Shown piece after piece: positions 1 to 11,169 of a stretch of DNA of 64,000 nt. The stretch is from Cristatella mucedo. Lineage: Eukaryota > Bryozoa > Phylactolaemata > Cristatellidae. A program made the position numbers and the translations under genes. The first letter of the stretch is position 1. The number at the start of each line of letters is the position of its first letter. The stretch lies in contig WPIO01000025.1 of assembly GCA_009760855.2 (NCBI GenBank), positions 2,407,501 to 2,471,500 of the forward strand, read 5' to 3'. The notes under the pieces were generated by a model. It did not search any database. It was not told the origin of the DNA and saw only the letters and a program-made list of their open reading frames with translations.

Positions 1-448
1 GCTCTTTCAGATCTTCGTGAGCAAAGGCGATGTAACGCGGCCTGTGAAGTTGGCCCGCTAGCTGAAGCTAGGGGCTCAGGATCTAGATGGAAGGGCACCG
101 CCTAGCCAGACCAGCGACTCGATTTTTTACCACCGTGGCTGTGTCGATGGTCATTCGTGCCGGCGCTCAACCTGCATCTGCTGCCTCTTGTCAGTTTGCC
201 TGCCTTTGTCGGTTTTTACGAAGAGCCAGTGATAGCTCGCTATAGATAGGGTCAGCCCGACGGGGGGGGGGTGGCAGCAGTTTTGGCTTAGCAATCACGG
301 CTTGCCCAATATGTCAGCCAGCAAACGGTCGCGTGCCCTCAGCACGTGTGCTTGACTTCCGATGCAAACAGCCCCCCCCCAATGCCATTCCGTCTGCTCT
401 TTGTGCCAACACGTGGCAACGATGGGCGTGGTGCAAGGCAACGACGCA
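1..448. other. Unassigned intergenic DNA
   Basis: No gene, RNA or recognised repeat is visible. The stretch holds a run of G near 261-271 and a run of C near 371-379. Short open frames on both strands have no recognisable motif. Confidence 0.5.
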
Positions 449-681
449 CTGTGAGCTTATGCGTGCTGATACAGTGCGTCGTAGCCACTAACCACACTTG
501 CATGCTGACCCTGTGCATGTTACACCTAACCATGTTATTCATGTTGCTTATCAAGCATGATATTACTCACCATTCAATCGTGTCTCTCTTTGTAGCAAAT
601 GTAAAGCGCCTAGAAAGAGATTGCGTTCTCTGAGGGCGCTTTATCAAGTGCATTAATATTATTATTACATTATTATTATCT
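449..681 (+). mobile_element. LINE-A 3' end fragment
   Basis: Untranslated 3' end of the CR1/L2-like family called LINE-A here. It carries the family's TGCATGCTGACCCTG-type segment, the terminal hairpin (arms near 604-611 and 636-643, AAAGCGCC pairing with GGCGCTTT) and a terminal (ATT)n tract. It is heavily 5'-truncated and has no coding part. Confidence 0.85.
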
Positions 682-761
682 CAAAATTTGATACACAACT
701 GGTCCTATGGAGCTGCAATTTGCATTTCTTGCAGCTCAGCGGCAGAGTCGGGGGCGTGGGT

Positions 762-838
762 AATGGTAATAATAATAATGCACTTGATAAAGCGTCCTCA
801 GAGAACTCAATCTCTCTCTGGGCGCGTTACATAGCTGC
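762..838 (-). mobile_element. LINE-A terminal tail, inverted
   Basis: Only the last 75 bp or so of LINE-A: the (AAT)n tract at 765-780 followed by the terminal hairpin, on the minus strand. It lies about 80 bp from the previous fragment in the opposite orientation. Confidence 0.75.
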
Positions 839-1335
839 CATCCACTCTGAAAATGAGCAGCTCTCACTGATAAACACGATCGCTGCCGTTTTGGTTGTCA
901 GTTGGTTTAAAGTCGGCGCCCGTACTAGCTCTGGGTGCGAATCTAGCTGCGAAGATCCACTGGGAGCCATTTGTTAGGACGAAGCTAGCGATGCAGCTAA
1001 TCCGACAGCAAGACCTACTTAAATGCAAAAATAACCCTAGAGAGACGACCCGATATGGTGAGTAGCCCGACTGATACGCTACATTAAGCATGGTGCTAGG
1101 CTTTGAGGCAGGCAAAAGAATGCCACCGACCATATGGTTCAAGCAATTTATCGTGATGAACCTAAAAGAGGGTAAGCGTTGGTGGTAATGTTGAGCTCAA
1201 GCTTAGGCGGGAGAAAGAATAACAACAATACGACGCCTGAAAGAGTTCGGAGCTTCAGCTTCACTACCTCAAGCGAGAGACAGCACTTCGAAAGAATGAG
1301 AGACGGAACCTACGGCGGCAAACGTCTTACTGTAA
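839..1335. other. Unassigned intergenic DNA
   Basis: No gene or recognised repeat was seen. Short open frames on both strands carry no known motif. Confidence 0.4.
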
Positions 1336-1339
1336 CTTG

Positions 1340-2770
1340 GACCAAGCGGCTGTTTTCCTTGTATCTCCGTCCGTAACTCCACAAAGTCATGAAGGCCATG
1401 TGGGTGTTACGCAGGAGAGTTTTGTATAGCCCACTCACAGCCTAAGCAGCTTTTGGTACACATTCGGTAGCCAACAGACTTCGTCTCACGCAACGGAGAG
1501 AAGCTGGGAAGCATAGCAAAGTCAGGAGAGCAGTTGAGGTAGTGAGTAGCATGGAAGTAGCAGCTCAGGACCGCTGAAAAAGATAAGCCATACTCGGCAG
1601 TAGGAGAGTGGTCGTCGTTGCGTAAGAATTGTGGAAGCGAGTTCCACAGTCTAGGACCTGCAGAGCTAAAGCTTCTGTCGCCAACGGTCTTTAAGCGGAG
1701 GAATGGAACAGCTAATTTATTGTCCACACAGGACCTGAGGGTGCGAACAGGCTGAAACTAATGCAGCAGTTCAGCTAGGTACGAAGGAGCCAATCCGTGG
1801 TGGGCCTCGTGGGTCAGCGTAAAAACTTTGCTCTGTATCCGTTGCTCAATCGGCATCCATCCTAGCTCTTTCAGCAAAGGAGACACGTGCTCAAACCCCT
1901 GGGACTTGAAAACTAGCCTTGCAGCCATATTCATAGTCAGCTGCAGTGGCCTAACTGCTTTCTTTGGTAGCCCAGCCAAAAGGCAATTACAATAATCAAG
2001 CTGAGAAAACACCAAGGAGCTGGTTAAATTTTTTGCAAGCCACTGTGGAAGACAGCCCCTAATCTTGGATAGGGATCGAACGTGATGGCTTTTAAAATGC
2101 AGGCAGCTATCGAAAACGAAACCTAAATTTTGAGCACGTGGTGATGGTCTCACAACAGCATCACCTATTAGAAGAGCGAAGCCTTTTAATCCAGCCACAC
2201 GCTTAGGGTGTCCTATGAGCAGCAGTTCCGTTTTATTGTCATCTAGTTTCAAGAAGTTTTCGACATCCAGGATTGAATGCCGGCAAGGCAAGCATTTAGT
2301 TTCTCAGTTGCTGCAGCAGATTCCGACGGTTTGAATGACAAATACAACTGAGTATCATCAGCAGGAAAGTGATATCCTATTCCATGGGCCATAATCACTT
2401 TTCTCAGAGGTTGAGTAAAAATTGAGAACAGCAAGGGACAGAGTACAGACCCTTGAGGGACTCCAGAGGTGACCCGTCTCGTGTGTGAGACCTCTCCCCC
2501 ACACGATACGGATTGAACACGATCAGACATGTACGATTTAAACCACGCTAGTGCTTCGTCTGCCAGACCGATCGTTGTTCTCAATCGCTTAAGTAGAACA
2601 TCGTGATCAATGGTGTCGAAGGCAGCTGACAGATCTAGCAGAGCTAGGGCAGTGACATTACCGTCATCGTTGCCACGTAGAGTGTCATTGTTAACACGGA
2701 GGCGAGCAGTTTCAGTGGAGTGCTGCCTCTTGAACCCTGATTGAAATGTTTCTGAAATATTCATTCTTGT
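1340..2770 (-). mobile_element. LINE-B, 5'-truncated, reverse transcriptase remnant
   Basis: A CR1/L2-type non-LTR retrotransposon on the minus strand. Coding order from 2764 downward: the RT segment with LLDLSAAFDTIDHDVLL, then the SGVPQGSVL motif, then an active-site box reading PADDTQLYL where YADDTQLYL is expected, then the connection region (SQLDYCNCLLAGLP) and the C-terminal signature SSAGPRLWNSLPQFLR (1620-1690). The open frame is split at about 2270 and 1757, and the YADD Tyr is replaced, so the copy is dead. The 3' end near 1345 matches the ends of the other LINE-B copies. No endonuclease domain remains. Confidence 0.9.
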
Positions 2771-2819
2771 GGTTACTCGGCTGGCTAACCGTTCGTATCT
2801 GTTTTGCTGTAGCGCTCCA

Positions 2820-3480
2820 CCTTTGGGGTCATGACCATTGCTAGCGATCGCAGAAATACAGACGGCTTCATTATAAATAGATTAACGGGGAATGTCAGGA
2901 AAATACTGATACAATGTGTCCGGAAATCTAACATGTGTTTAGAGTACCTTTTGAAAGACAAATTGTTAGAACTGGGATCGGAAGTTCTGATGATTTCCGT
3001 GTGAAAGAAAAAATGGCTATGCAAACCACATCTAACCCGGATGCTTACCGGAAGCAAAACATATACAAATAAAAATTTACAGATCTCTGCATCATATGCG
3101 ACTTGTATCTCAACTTTTCGAACTTGCTAGATCAAGATACATGCTTGAAGCTTGTTGAGGTGCATTCTTGTGACTTTTATGAAGCTTCATTTCCAGGGTC
3201 GATTGGTGCCTCATAAATTTAAAACTCAACTGATACTTCATATATCAGATTGAAATTTGAAATACGAGTTCAGCTTTGCTTGTTTTACACGAGCAGAATT
3301 TCTGATTGTAGTTGAATATATTTTGCTATATAAGTCCGCGATTACGGAAAATAAAACTCCAGGATGTTTGATGACGTATATAGCAAAATGTATCGAACCG
3401 AAGTCAAGAATTGTCCAGACTCCCTCAAAAAAAGCAGAGCTTAACTCGCATTTCAAATTCCGCTCGCGGAAGTTGCCGAG
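2820..3480 (+). repeat. Dispersed repeat P with palindromic 3' end (copy 1)
   Basis: An unrecognised interspersed repeat; related copies lie at about 46800-47260 (+) and 57035-57570 (-). Shared blocks include a segment near 3010-3050 (GGATGCTTACCGG), one near 3160 (GTTGAGGTGCATTCTTG) and the end block. The end block, 3249-3463, is an imperfect inverted repeat with arms of about 85 bp, so both strands encode similar short peptides. No transposase or RT motif is visible. It could be a non-autonomous foldback-type DNA element. Confidence 0.6.
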
Positions 3481-3484
3481 AGGA

Positions 3485-5060
3485 GAACAACGGACCCAAT
3501 AATACCCCCTGGGATTCTCCCGGACTATGGTGGCTTATCATGGCCACTAGATCCAGCGTGGCTTCCTTTGATTGGTAATAAACTGCCTGCCATGTTGTCG
3601 ATTTGCTCTTCGAATGTCCGACTGTTTGCACACAAATACTCATTAGCGACAGTTGACATTTAGACCAATCGAAGTAGTCTGATTTCCAATAGTTATTGAC
3701 AGGGCTTTGATGGTATGGTCCATCTGATGGTGCGATTAATGGTCGGCAAGCCTTGATCAGGCAACTAAAAGATTTGGTATACCATGGACGTTCTTGGGCA
3801 TACAAGCTTCAGCTGATTCTGTTTGAGGCCTTCCCGGACGGCATACCGGACACTGTCCTATTTTTCGAGTTAGCCGGTGACGACATCAACGTGGCGACGG
3901 TTTCTTGCAAGCGCAACGACAAACTGCTCTGTAAGCAAAAAAAAAGATAGTACCAGACCTGATCAATGAACTGCAGGTTGAGACAGGCCGTGGCCAAGTT
4001 CAGGAGACCGTACTGGTGAGCCCAGGAGATACGTGGCGGTCGTAATTTTGGCGAGCGCTGCTTTGCTAAATCGACACGTTTGCCCGACCTTTGCAGCCAT
4101 TAAGCACATCGAAGGGAACGGTAACGCGGCTGAGCAGAGAATCAAGGCATGCCTCCTCTACCCCATACTTTTGTTCAAGATCGCATTTATCTTACATCGC
4201 ATGGGGAACTTGCTATTGATTTCGTGAGAGCTATCTTAGGCATTGTAAAATCAGGATCCGGATATTTTCAATGTACTTAGTCGATCGCACCGTGTAGACA
4301 CTGACCGAGATGCGAACAGCTGGCTATGATGATCTTTTACAAAAGTGCAGACGAATGTAAGCATCATAAGATCAAAGCGCTCGAAATGACCGCCAAATTC
4401 ATTCGATCCGGTCGGCTCGTCACAATGACCACGCGAATAGTAACGGACACTTCTTCGGTATCGACTTACTCTACTCGTCAATGACATAATTCAGTCACAA
4501 TTGGACTTTCCGTTTAACAAGAAGTCTGAGGAGATGCTCCGCCTGGCTGCTTGCATCTCCCCTCATCAGCACTTGTCTGCATCAAAATGTCGACAAACTT
4601 ATAGATCTAGAGCATGAAGCAGCAGCTCCACAACTTTCGTAGGGAGTTAGATGCAGACTCGGCACATGAAACTTCAGTGCCGATTCGCCTACCGATCTTG
4701 AAGTTATGCTGGCAAAGTCGAGTCGAGCCGAGGCCGGCCATGACCTACTGACAAGCTGGTGCGACTTATTCAGACACTACCAGTATTGACCGCCAAGGCC
4801 GAACGTGCGCTCTACATATTAGATGCGGACCACGTCCATGATGCGGTGCTCTTGTGTGTTGAGAAAAGAAGGCCACAATGGACGTATGATGAAGTTGTCA
4901 CATACTTCAAGTCAATGTGAAGCAGCCGCTCTTAACTCGAATAAAAGACACGATTTTCGTTGCGTTTTTAATCTTCGTTACCGATTGCCCCAACATGAAA
5001 ATCCTGGCTCCTCCACCGTGCTTTATATTCTATTAAAGCTGCAACTGAGATATGTCTTTG
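3485..5060. other. Unassigned intergenic DNA
   Basis: Several interrupted open frames exist (for example 3753-3950 + and 3425-3805 -), but I see no recognisable domain, splice structure or repeat family. It could be an old, decayed transposon. Confidence 0.35.
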
Positions 5061-5061
5061 T

Positions 5062-5765
5062 CAACGCTTGCTCGCGAACACTGTATTGCAATCTAGTGTG
5101 ATAGACTGGACCAATACCATGCAATTCACTGTAAATCAACCAGAAGTAGGCTTTGCATAGCTCTAATTTTTTGTTCTGTAACAAAGCGCACCATATTTCA
5201 AGTGCAACCACACAATTTGAACCAATTGAACACTTACAATCTCGGGAAATGCATAGCGATTAAACTAATGGCAGGGGAAAATACCGAAATACATTACGAA
5301 CCGTCTCAAATCAACAGAAAGTAGCAGTGGGGAACCAATTTAGATTGCTTATTGCTGTTAGCACTATTTACGGTGCACCGTTGAAATGCCATCGGTGAAT
5401 GCTCTTTCGTGGACACTGCTTTGCAATCGACTGCAATGCCTCTAGTCAATCAACAGCGATTCGCCGAATCTACCAGAAACCGGCTGCGAAAAGCTGAAGT
5501 TTAGATTGTATATCACAGTACACGTTTTAAATGCATCCACATTGTTTTCTCCCTTTGCTCAGTACAATCTCGGGAAATGCATATCAATAGATTACAAATA
5601 GCTCGGGCCAATGCCGCTGTCCTCAATGATCGGTTCCAAGTCGCCGAAAAACGAACAGACCCTTCGAGACTAGCATCAATTTTGATTGCATATTGCACTA
5701 CGGGCTCTGCGAAGTGTACTCATACAATGTCATTACAGCGTATATGGGCGTTCTTTGCAATGCAC
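5062..5765. repeat. Degenerate tandem repeat, period about 335 bp
   Basis: Two diverged units and the start of a third. Matching blocks recur at a similar spacing: ACACTGTATTGCAATC (near 5078) with ACACTGCTTTGCAATC (near 5414); ACAATCTCGGGAAATGCATA (near 5235) with the same string (near 5569); a T-rich ATTGCTTATTGC block (near 5346) with ATTGCATATTGC (near 5685). It resembles an old satellite or a local duplication. Confidence 0.55.
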
Positions 5766-5779
5766 TGCGAAAAGCTGCA

Positions 5780-6062
5780 TTAGCTCTGCAGGTCCTAGAC
5801 TGTGGAACTCGCTTCCTCAATTCTTACGCAGTGACTCCTTTTCAGTGGTCCTGAGCTGCTACTTCTATGCTACTCACTACCTCAACTGCTCTCCTGACTC
5901 TGCTATGCTTCCCACTTTCTCTCTGTTGCGTGAGACGAAGTCTATTGGCTACCGAATGCGTACCGAAAGCCGCTTAGGCTGTGAATTCGCTATACAAAAC
6001 TCTCCTTCGTAACACCCTTATAGTCTTTATGGCTCTGTGGAGGTACAGACGGAGATACATAC
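5780..6062 (+). mobile_element. LINE-B 3' end
   Basis: The C-terminal LINE-B coding signature (SSAGPRLWNSLPQFLR) is followed by the family's Cys/His-containing tail peptide and its 3' untranslated end (GGAGGTACAGACGGAGATAC near 6040). It is truncated upstream at about 5780. Confidence 0.85.
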
Positions 6063-7450
6063 AATGGCACGGGCAAATGCAGCATAAACTCAAATACATC
6101 AAGAATATGCTTGAAATTAAATCCGTGCACCTCTAGTGTATCTTTAGATTAATGTTCACTCTCCTTCAAATTGCACACACGGCATTTTGAGGCATTGAGC
6201 ACGTTCGCTGTCGAGAAATGCTATGGCTGCCGTTTTCCATTATCGTTGGCATAGGCGCCGGTATTAGGGCTGCACCTATCATTTTCTAGCCGCTCTCTAA
6301 CGCTTAGGGTTTGAATGTTATTTATCACGGGTCAGCAAGAACTAGACAATTACGAACACTGTGTTTGTGGCCTATAGTCGTTGGTGCAGAAGCTACTCCA
6401 GTTCAGGTAATTTCATCGGCCGAGAATACGATTCACAGCAATTTTCAAAAAATCGGTCAGAAATCCGCTTCAAGAACACGCACCCACAATATAATCTTGA
6501 ACCAAATTAGAGATCAATTGTGCTCAGTAAGCTTCGCTGCGGCTAGTAAGCGTGTTTGCATGTACACATTGGCAGCAAAAGTAACAGCCGGGCTCTAACA
6601 CATCCCTATGATTGCCATATCAAGAGCGGTATTTTGTCATGCCATCACATTCTTAAGAACAATTTTTGCTTAACGTGCCGGCAATGCTAAAATAAACAGG
6701 ACAGATCTGGCTGTAAAAATATGTCCTCTCGGCACACAATGTTTAAATTTCGTGAATGTCTTGAAGCATGTTTTTTTTGGCGGAGAATAGAGGTGTTCCA
6801 CCTGAAAACTATGCAGAGCCAATCCTTTAAAAACAATGGACGCGGACTACAGGTACATTCACATTCTCTACGTAATGGCTTAACTATGCCAAGTTGACCT
6901 ATTACCACAACTGCTAATTATTGATGATTCAATTGTGTACGTCAGCAGCAGTAGGCAGCGGATTCTACTGTATGCTGGTGGACTTGATAATACTCCCTTT
7001 GGTGCAGCGACATAAGCAGGTGTCATTCACATAGTGTGTGATGAAATTCGGTTAGTTATAAATGCACAGTTTCGGTGTACAAAATCCCACGAAGGAGCAT
7101 TCAAAACACACGCACAGTGTAAATGTTGAGAGAAACAGGTAAAGCTGTAATACGTGCACCGCTACGGCAATATGTGCACGTCCACGTGAAGAAACTGCAG
7201 CGACGCATTTTCGCTGAACAGCTGAACCAGCGACTAGAACAAGCATGACCGAAATCCACGCACCCTAGCTGTCAACGGGCCTAGCTCTCCAATTTTTCTG
7301 CTATATTCGTTAAATACTATAGACTGATCAGAGGATTCGGCCATAAATGCATATCAAATGGCAGGCTGTTTGCATATATCAAAGGCTATACTATAAAGGC
7401 TTAGCCACAAACAGACATTAGAGGAAGGAGTCCAAATCAAAGTACGCCAA
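6063..7450. other. Unassigned intergenic DNA
   Basis: No gene or recognised mobile element is visible. Open frames are short and lack motifs. Confidence 0.4.
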
Positions 7451-7454
7451 ACCG

Positions 7455-7955
7455 ACCCAATAATAATAATAATAATTGTGAATAGTACCATCGGAGTACT
7501 TATGTCAGCACGCATATAAGCACACAAAGGACAGGTCAAAAGAATCCGCCGAATGCTGTTATAAGCAGGTGCGTGCTTGGTTATTTTTAAATGTTGTCAA
7601 GTCAGGGGATGTCGTGAAGTCAGTCGGGACTGAGTTTAAGGCTTTGGGAGCATGCAAACTAAAGGAATGGTCTCCGAAGAATTTCAGGTTCATTCGAGGT
7701 ATACATTAGAGATTTGAGTCAGAAGAGCGGGTAGTACGATGTCGGGCATGGTTGGGGAAAAATTCTGATAGGTAGGCTTGAGCCAAAGAGTGAAGAAACC
7801 TGAAAGTGAATGACAGAACCTGTAAGTAGATGAGCTGCTTGATTGGGAGCCAGTGCAGGTCGGCGAGAAGGAGAATGTGGCAACTACGAAGCTCATGATG
7901 GACATGCCTGCTCCAGAGTTTTGCACCATCTGTAAACACCTGATTGCATAGGCGA
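7455..7955 (-). mobile_element. LINE-A-like 3' portion, diverged
   Basis: The minus strand encodes the LINE-A C-terminal segment (LLADLHWLPIKQ, AQAYLSEFFPNHARHRTTR) in two overlapping frames, so a frameshift is present. The 3' end runs to an (AAT)n tract at 7460-7476. The terminal hairpin is missing or degraded. Confidence 0.75.
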
Positions 7956-8235
7956 AGTGCTAAACACTAATAGCAAAATACGAGAACAACAAAGACCGAA
8001 TAACAGAGCCACAGCATGTATGCTTTTAGCTTCTTTGTAAAGGTAGTCAGATCAGCGGATGTCGTGACATCAGTCGGGAGTGAGTTTCTGGCTTTGGGAC
8101 CAAACGAACTAAAGGCACTGTCACAAAAGGGTTTAAGTTCGGTTACAAACATTTGATTTTGTTCGCCACCAAGCCGATCACCAACGGCATTGTAGCAGAG
8201 TGCACTCAAAGCATGTAGAATTCTCGCCCTTATCG
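7956..8235 (-). mobile_element. Second LINE-A-related fragment
   Basis: The minus-strand frame 7967-8209 encodes a diverged version of the LINE C-terminal signature (SSFGPKARNSLPTDV, then TTFTKKLKAYM). It abuts the previous fragment but duplicates the same domain, so it is a separate insertion from a related subfamily. Confidence 0.65.
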
Positions 8236-9185
8236 AAGCAAATGGCTTCGCTTAGCATGCCCTGGCTGGATTGTGGGGATAAGCCACTCGACCGCGGACG
8301 TACCCAGTCTTTCGATGAAAACCGTATACGGTTCCATGCCTATCCTTCTCTACTCCTATGCAGGCTTGCCTTTTGAAGGTCCTGGATGGCAACGACGGCG
8401 GAGCGTGCCCGGGTACAAGGTAGGGGTCAGCAGCGATTAGCTAGCCAGATCGGCTCTTCAGCTGTCCTATCAGTCGCGGCTAATGCGGGGAAATATTAGG
8501 GGGCTATCAATCCTGTTATACAGACGTGCGGTTTCGCCGATCGAGAGCTTGCCCTGGGTATTGTTGGTCCGAACGAGTCCCTCGGCTCAAACGCACCTTC
8601 TCGAAGTAGAAAGCTTTGGAATTAGGCGCCGGCAGAATCCGTGAGCCCGGCCATCCGTGCAGATACAAGTACTTCGTAGGCTTCGCTGGTCGAAGTGAAG
8701 CAATCGCTCGCTCGCCCGAGGCTCTTTTGTGTAGCGGTCTTGCAGCTTCAAGCTGAACGCACGGATTCAGCTCAAGACAGTTCTTGCGGTCTACAAACGC
8801 CAGTAGGGTCAAGCATCGCCCTACGCGTGCAGCTAGGTAGCTTGAGTGATGACCGAAAGCCGCCGATTAATAACTGCTAGAACATGACGTCAGCTGGTCT
8901 AAAAATCGATTAGCAAGCTCGACGCCGCTCGAGTACGGGCTCGAGATGGCGCTTTCGTGGATCGAGCTACGACGCTCTGGAATTTGTAACCAAGGTAGGC
9001 TGGTTTGGCAAACAGATCTCAAGCTATCGAGTAAATGCACCAAATAGATTAAGCGTACCAATTTGATAGTCGAGCGTGCCATTAGCTTTAATGTTCTCCA
9101 TGCGAGATCTAAGACTTATTCTTCCGTTCTGGTCACAATTAACTAGCTGGCTCATAGGGTACAAAGTTTGCCAACGCTACAGCAT
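8236..9185. other. Unassigned intergenic DNA
   Basis: GC-richer than its flanks, with open frames on both strands at 8516-8880. I recognise no domain or repeat. Confidence 0.35.
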
Positions 9186-9189
9186 AGGT

Positions 9190-9245
9190 AGAGTGCCTAG
9201 AAAGAGATTGAGTTCTCTGAGGAGCTATACACGTTTATTATTTCT
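9190..9245 (+). mobile_element. LINE-A terminal tail
   Basis: A short fragment carrying the conserved GCCTAGAAAGAGATTGAG block and TTCTCTGAGG, followed by an AT-rich end. Confidence 0.65.
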
Positions 9246-9600
9246 ATCATTCTAAACATAACGGGGAGAAAAAAATAAAAAGTTGGAAGTCATATGATAA
9301 ACATCGACCCATACTCAGAATAAAGAAGCGTTTCTTCGCAAAAATACTCTTCCTCCTTTTTCAGCAATTTAGCTCGCATGCCTCAGTTGACCGCAGGGGT
9401 TCTATGCCCATCCGCTACAAGTTACTAGATCATGCGTGAACGACACAACGACATGCTTCGCGTCCCATTCCAGCTCCCTTTAAGCTCAATCGTCTGGCTG
9501 TTCATAGAAGCTCGAGAATCGTCTCTTTATTTATACCGTCCGGCTAATCATTGAGGTTGCGTCAGTGGCGAGAAGATCACTGACCTGCACTGACCTGCTA
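9246..9600. other. Unassigned intergenic DNA
   Basis: No feature was seen. Confidence 0.4.
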
Positions 9601-9601
9601 C

Positions 9602-9695
9602 CTTAATAATAATAATAATGTGCTTGATAAAGCGCCCTCAGAGAACTTAATCTCTTTCTAGGCGCTTTACATTTGCTGCGAAGGGAATTGATCAG
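9602..9695 (-). mobile_element. LINE-A terminal tail, inverted
   Basis: (AAT)n at 9606-9619 followed by the intact terminal hairpin and the TTTGCTGC block of LINE-A on the minus strand. The rest of the element is absent. Confidence 0.8.
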
Positions 9696-10300
9696 CCTTG
9701 CTCAGATCAGATTACCTTGATCAGCTACACACCAACATATTATGGTGTAGTGATTACCCAATAGGAGGAAAACAGCATGTGTTGGCTGATAGTCGCTTAG
9801 GTGCGAATCCTCATATATAAAGTTTTCATTTCATCACCAGAAAATCTGGGGTTGAGGAATTGCAGGTTACCTAAGCAGCTCCGTGTGTTACAGGGCCATT
9901 AACAATTCCTAGCCTGGCACATTTATTTCGACAGTTCTTCTGCGTAACGATGTGAGATTCCTGGCATTAATTCAGGGGCTATACATTGTTTCAACCCTAA
10001 TGTCTCAGGGGTTATACCGTGATGCCTCAGTAATGCGCCCCACTACTAAAGGTGCCAGCATAATTCGAACACAGGACCCTCTTGCGAAGAGGACGCATCA
10101 GAAGGCGGTAAGCTATTGGTTGTTTATTCATGCGTAATTGCTATTGCTTAAGGAATAAAAACATCCCAGTAAAAGATATAGATCTCTCTCCTAGTGCTAA
10201 ATATTAGCAAATATGTCTTATTATTATTATTGTCATTAAAAATGTACTGCTCACTTAGCCGAAAAGCATAGCCGGGCTACTGTAAACCGGCTTCGGGGGT
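9696..10300. other. Unassigned intergenic DNA
   Basis: No gene or recognised repeat, apart from a short ATT tract near 10219-10230. Confidence 0.4.
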
Positions 10301-10309
10301 ATAATGACT

Positions 10310-11165
10310 TTCTCATGCATGTTGACTCAGGTAAAGTCTCTCTACTTTTTTTGCTTGATTTTTCGGCAGAATTTGATACCATCGATCAAGATAGTATTTA
10401 AGTCCTTCAAGACAGCCTCTCATCTCGCTTGCGCATCACTGGCACAGTGCTACAATGGTTCAGGTCCTATCTCAGTGGGAGATTGCTGAGTAATGATGTG
10501 CACGGGCAACCATCATCTGAGAAACCACTAAAGTATCGTGTACCTCAGGGCTCTGTGCTTGGTTTCACTACTTCTTTTCACAATTTTAACTTTCCCTGTT
10601 GCATTTGTAATTGCCAAGCACAATTGGGCTTTTACTTCTATGCAGATGACACTCACTTGTACCATCGCTTAGATCCATTCCAGCCCTCGAGTTCGTCGAT
10701 TTTTCTCAACTCTCTTGCTGCAAATATTGCTGAAATTTGAACTTGGATGGAAACAATCTTTCTAAAATTGAATGACGATAAAATCAAATTAATAATTGTG
10801 AGTAAACCTAGTGTGACTCTGAAATTAGTTAAAATATCCCTCAACATGAGCTATAAATAAATAAAATAAATTCTGACTGATTAAAAAGCCTCTTTTTGCA
10901 TAGCGGCAGAAGAGCCTTTATGGCTATCGCCACCGCTTGCAGTGGCGATAAAGAATCGCCCACCGCAGGAATTGAACTCACGACCTCGGGACCGAGAGCG
11001 TGAGAGCAACCGCCTTACCTAGTGTGCCATCACGGCACACTTGAGCTATGCCAGTGTATCTCCTGAAGCATCTGCACGAAATCTGCGTGTCCTGTTCCAA
11101 AGTGACCTTTCCCTAGATGACCACATCAGCTCCACAGTCAAGTGTACCCTACTTTCAGTTACTTA
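10310..11165 (+). mobile_element. LINE-A reverse transcriptase fragment split by SINE2
   Basis: The plus strand encodes the RT core in order: LLDFSAEFDTID (near 10350), WFRSYLSGR (near 10455), VPQGSVLG (near 10540), the active-site box FYADDTHLY (near 10635), then FLKLNDDK (near 10765). After a SINE2 insertion at 10855-11041 the frame resumes with SARNLRVLFQSDLSLDDHIS. Internal stops and the insertion make it inactive. Both ends are truncated, with no 3' tail. Confidence 0.85.
10855..11041 (-). mobile_element. SINE2 inserted in LINE-A, with target-site duplication
   Basis: A tRNA-derived SINE on the minus strand. On the plus strand it starts with the inverted AAATAAATAAAATAAA tail, followed by the body hairpin (TATCGCCAC near 10925 pairing with GTGGCGATA near 10942) and the inverted tRNA-like head near 10970-11035. 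TGAGCTAT occurs at 10847-10854 and again at 11042-11049, a perfect 8-bp target-site duplication. It is the best-preserved SINE2 copy in the window. Confidence 0.85.
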
Positions 11166-11169
11166 ACAT

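Noticed and set aside
3238-3502. Two similar peptides on opposite strands suggesting a small gene pair
   Set aside because: The similarity comes from the palindrome of repeat P, which recurs elsewhere.
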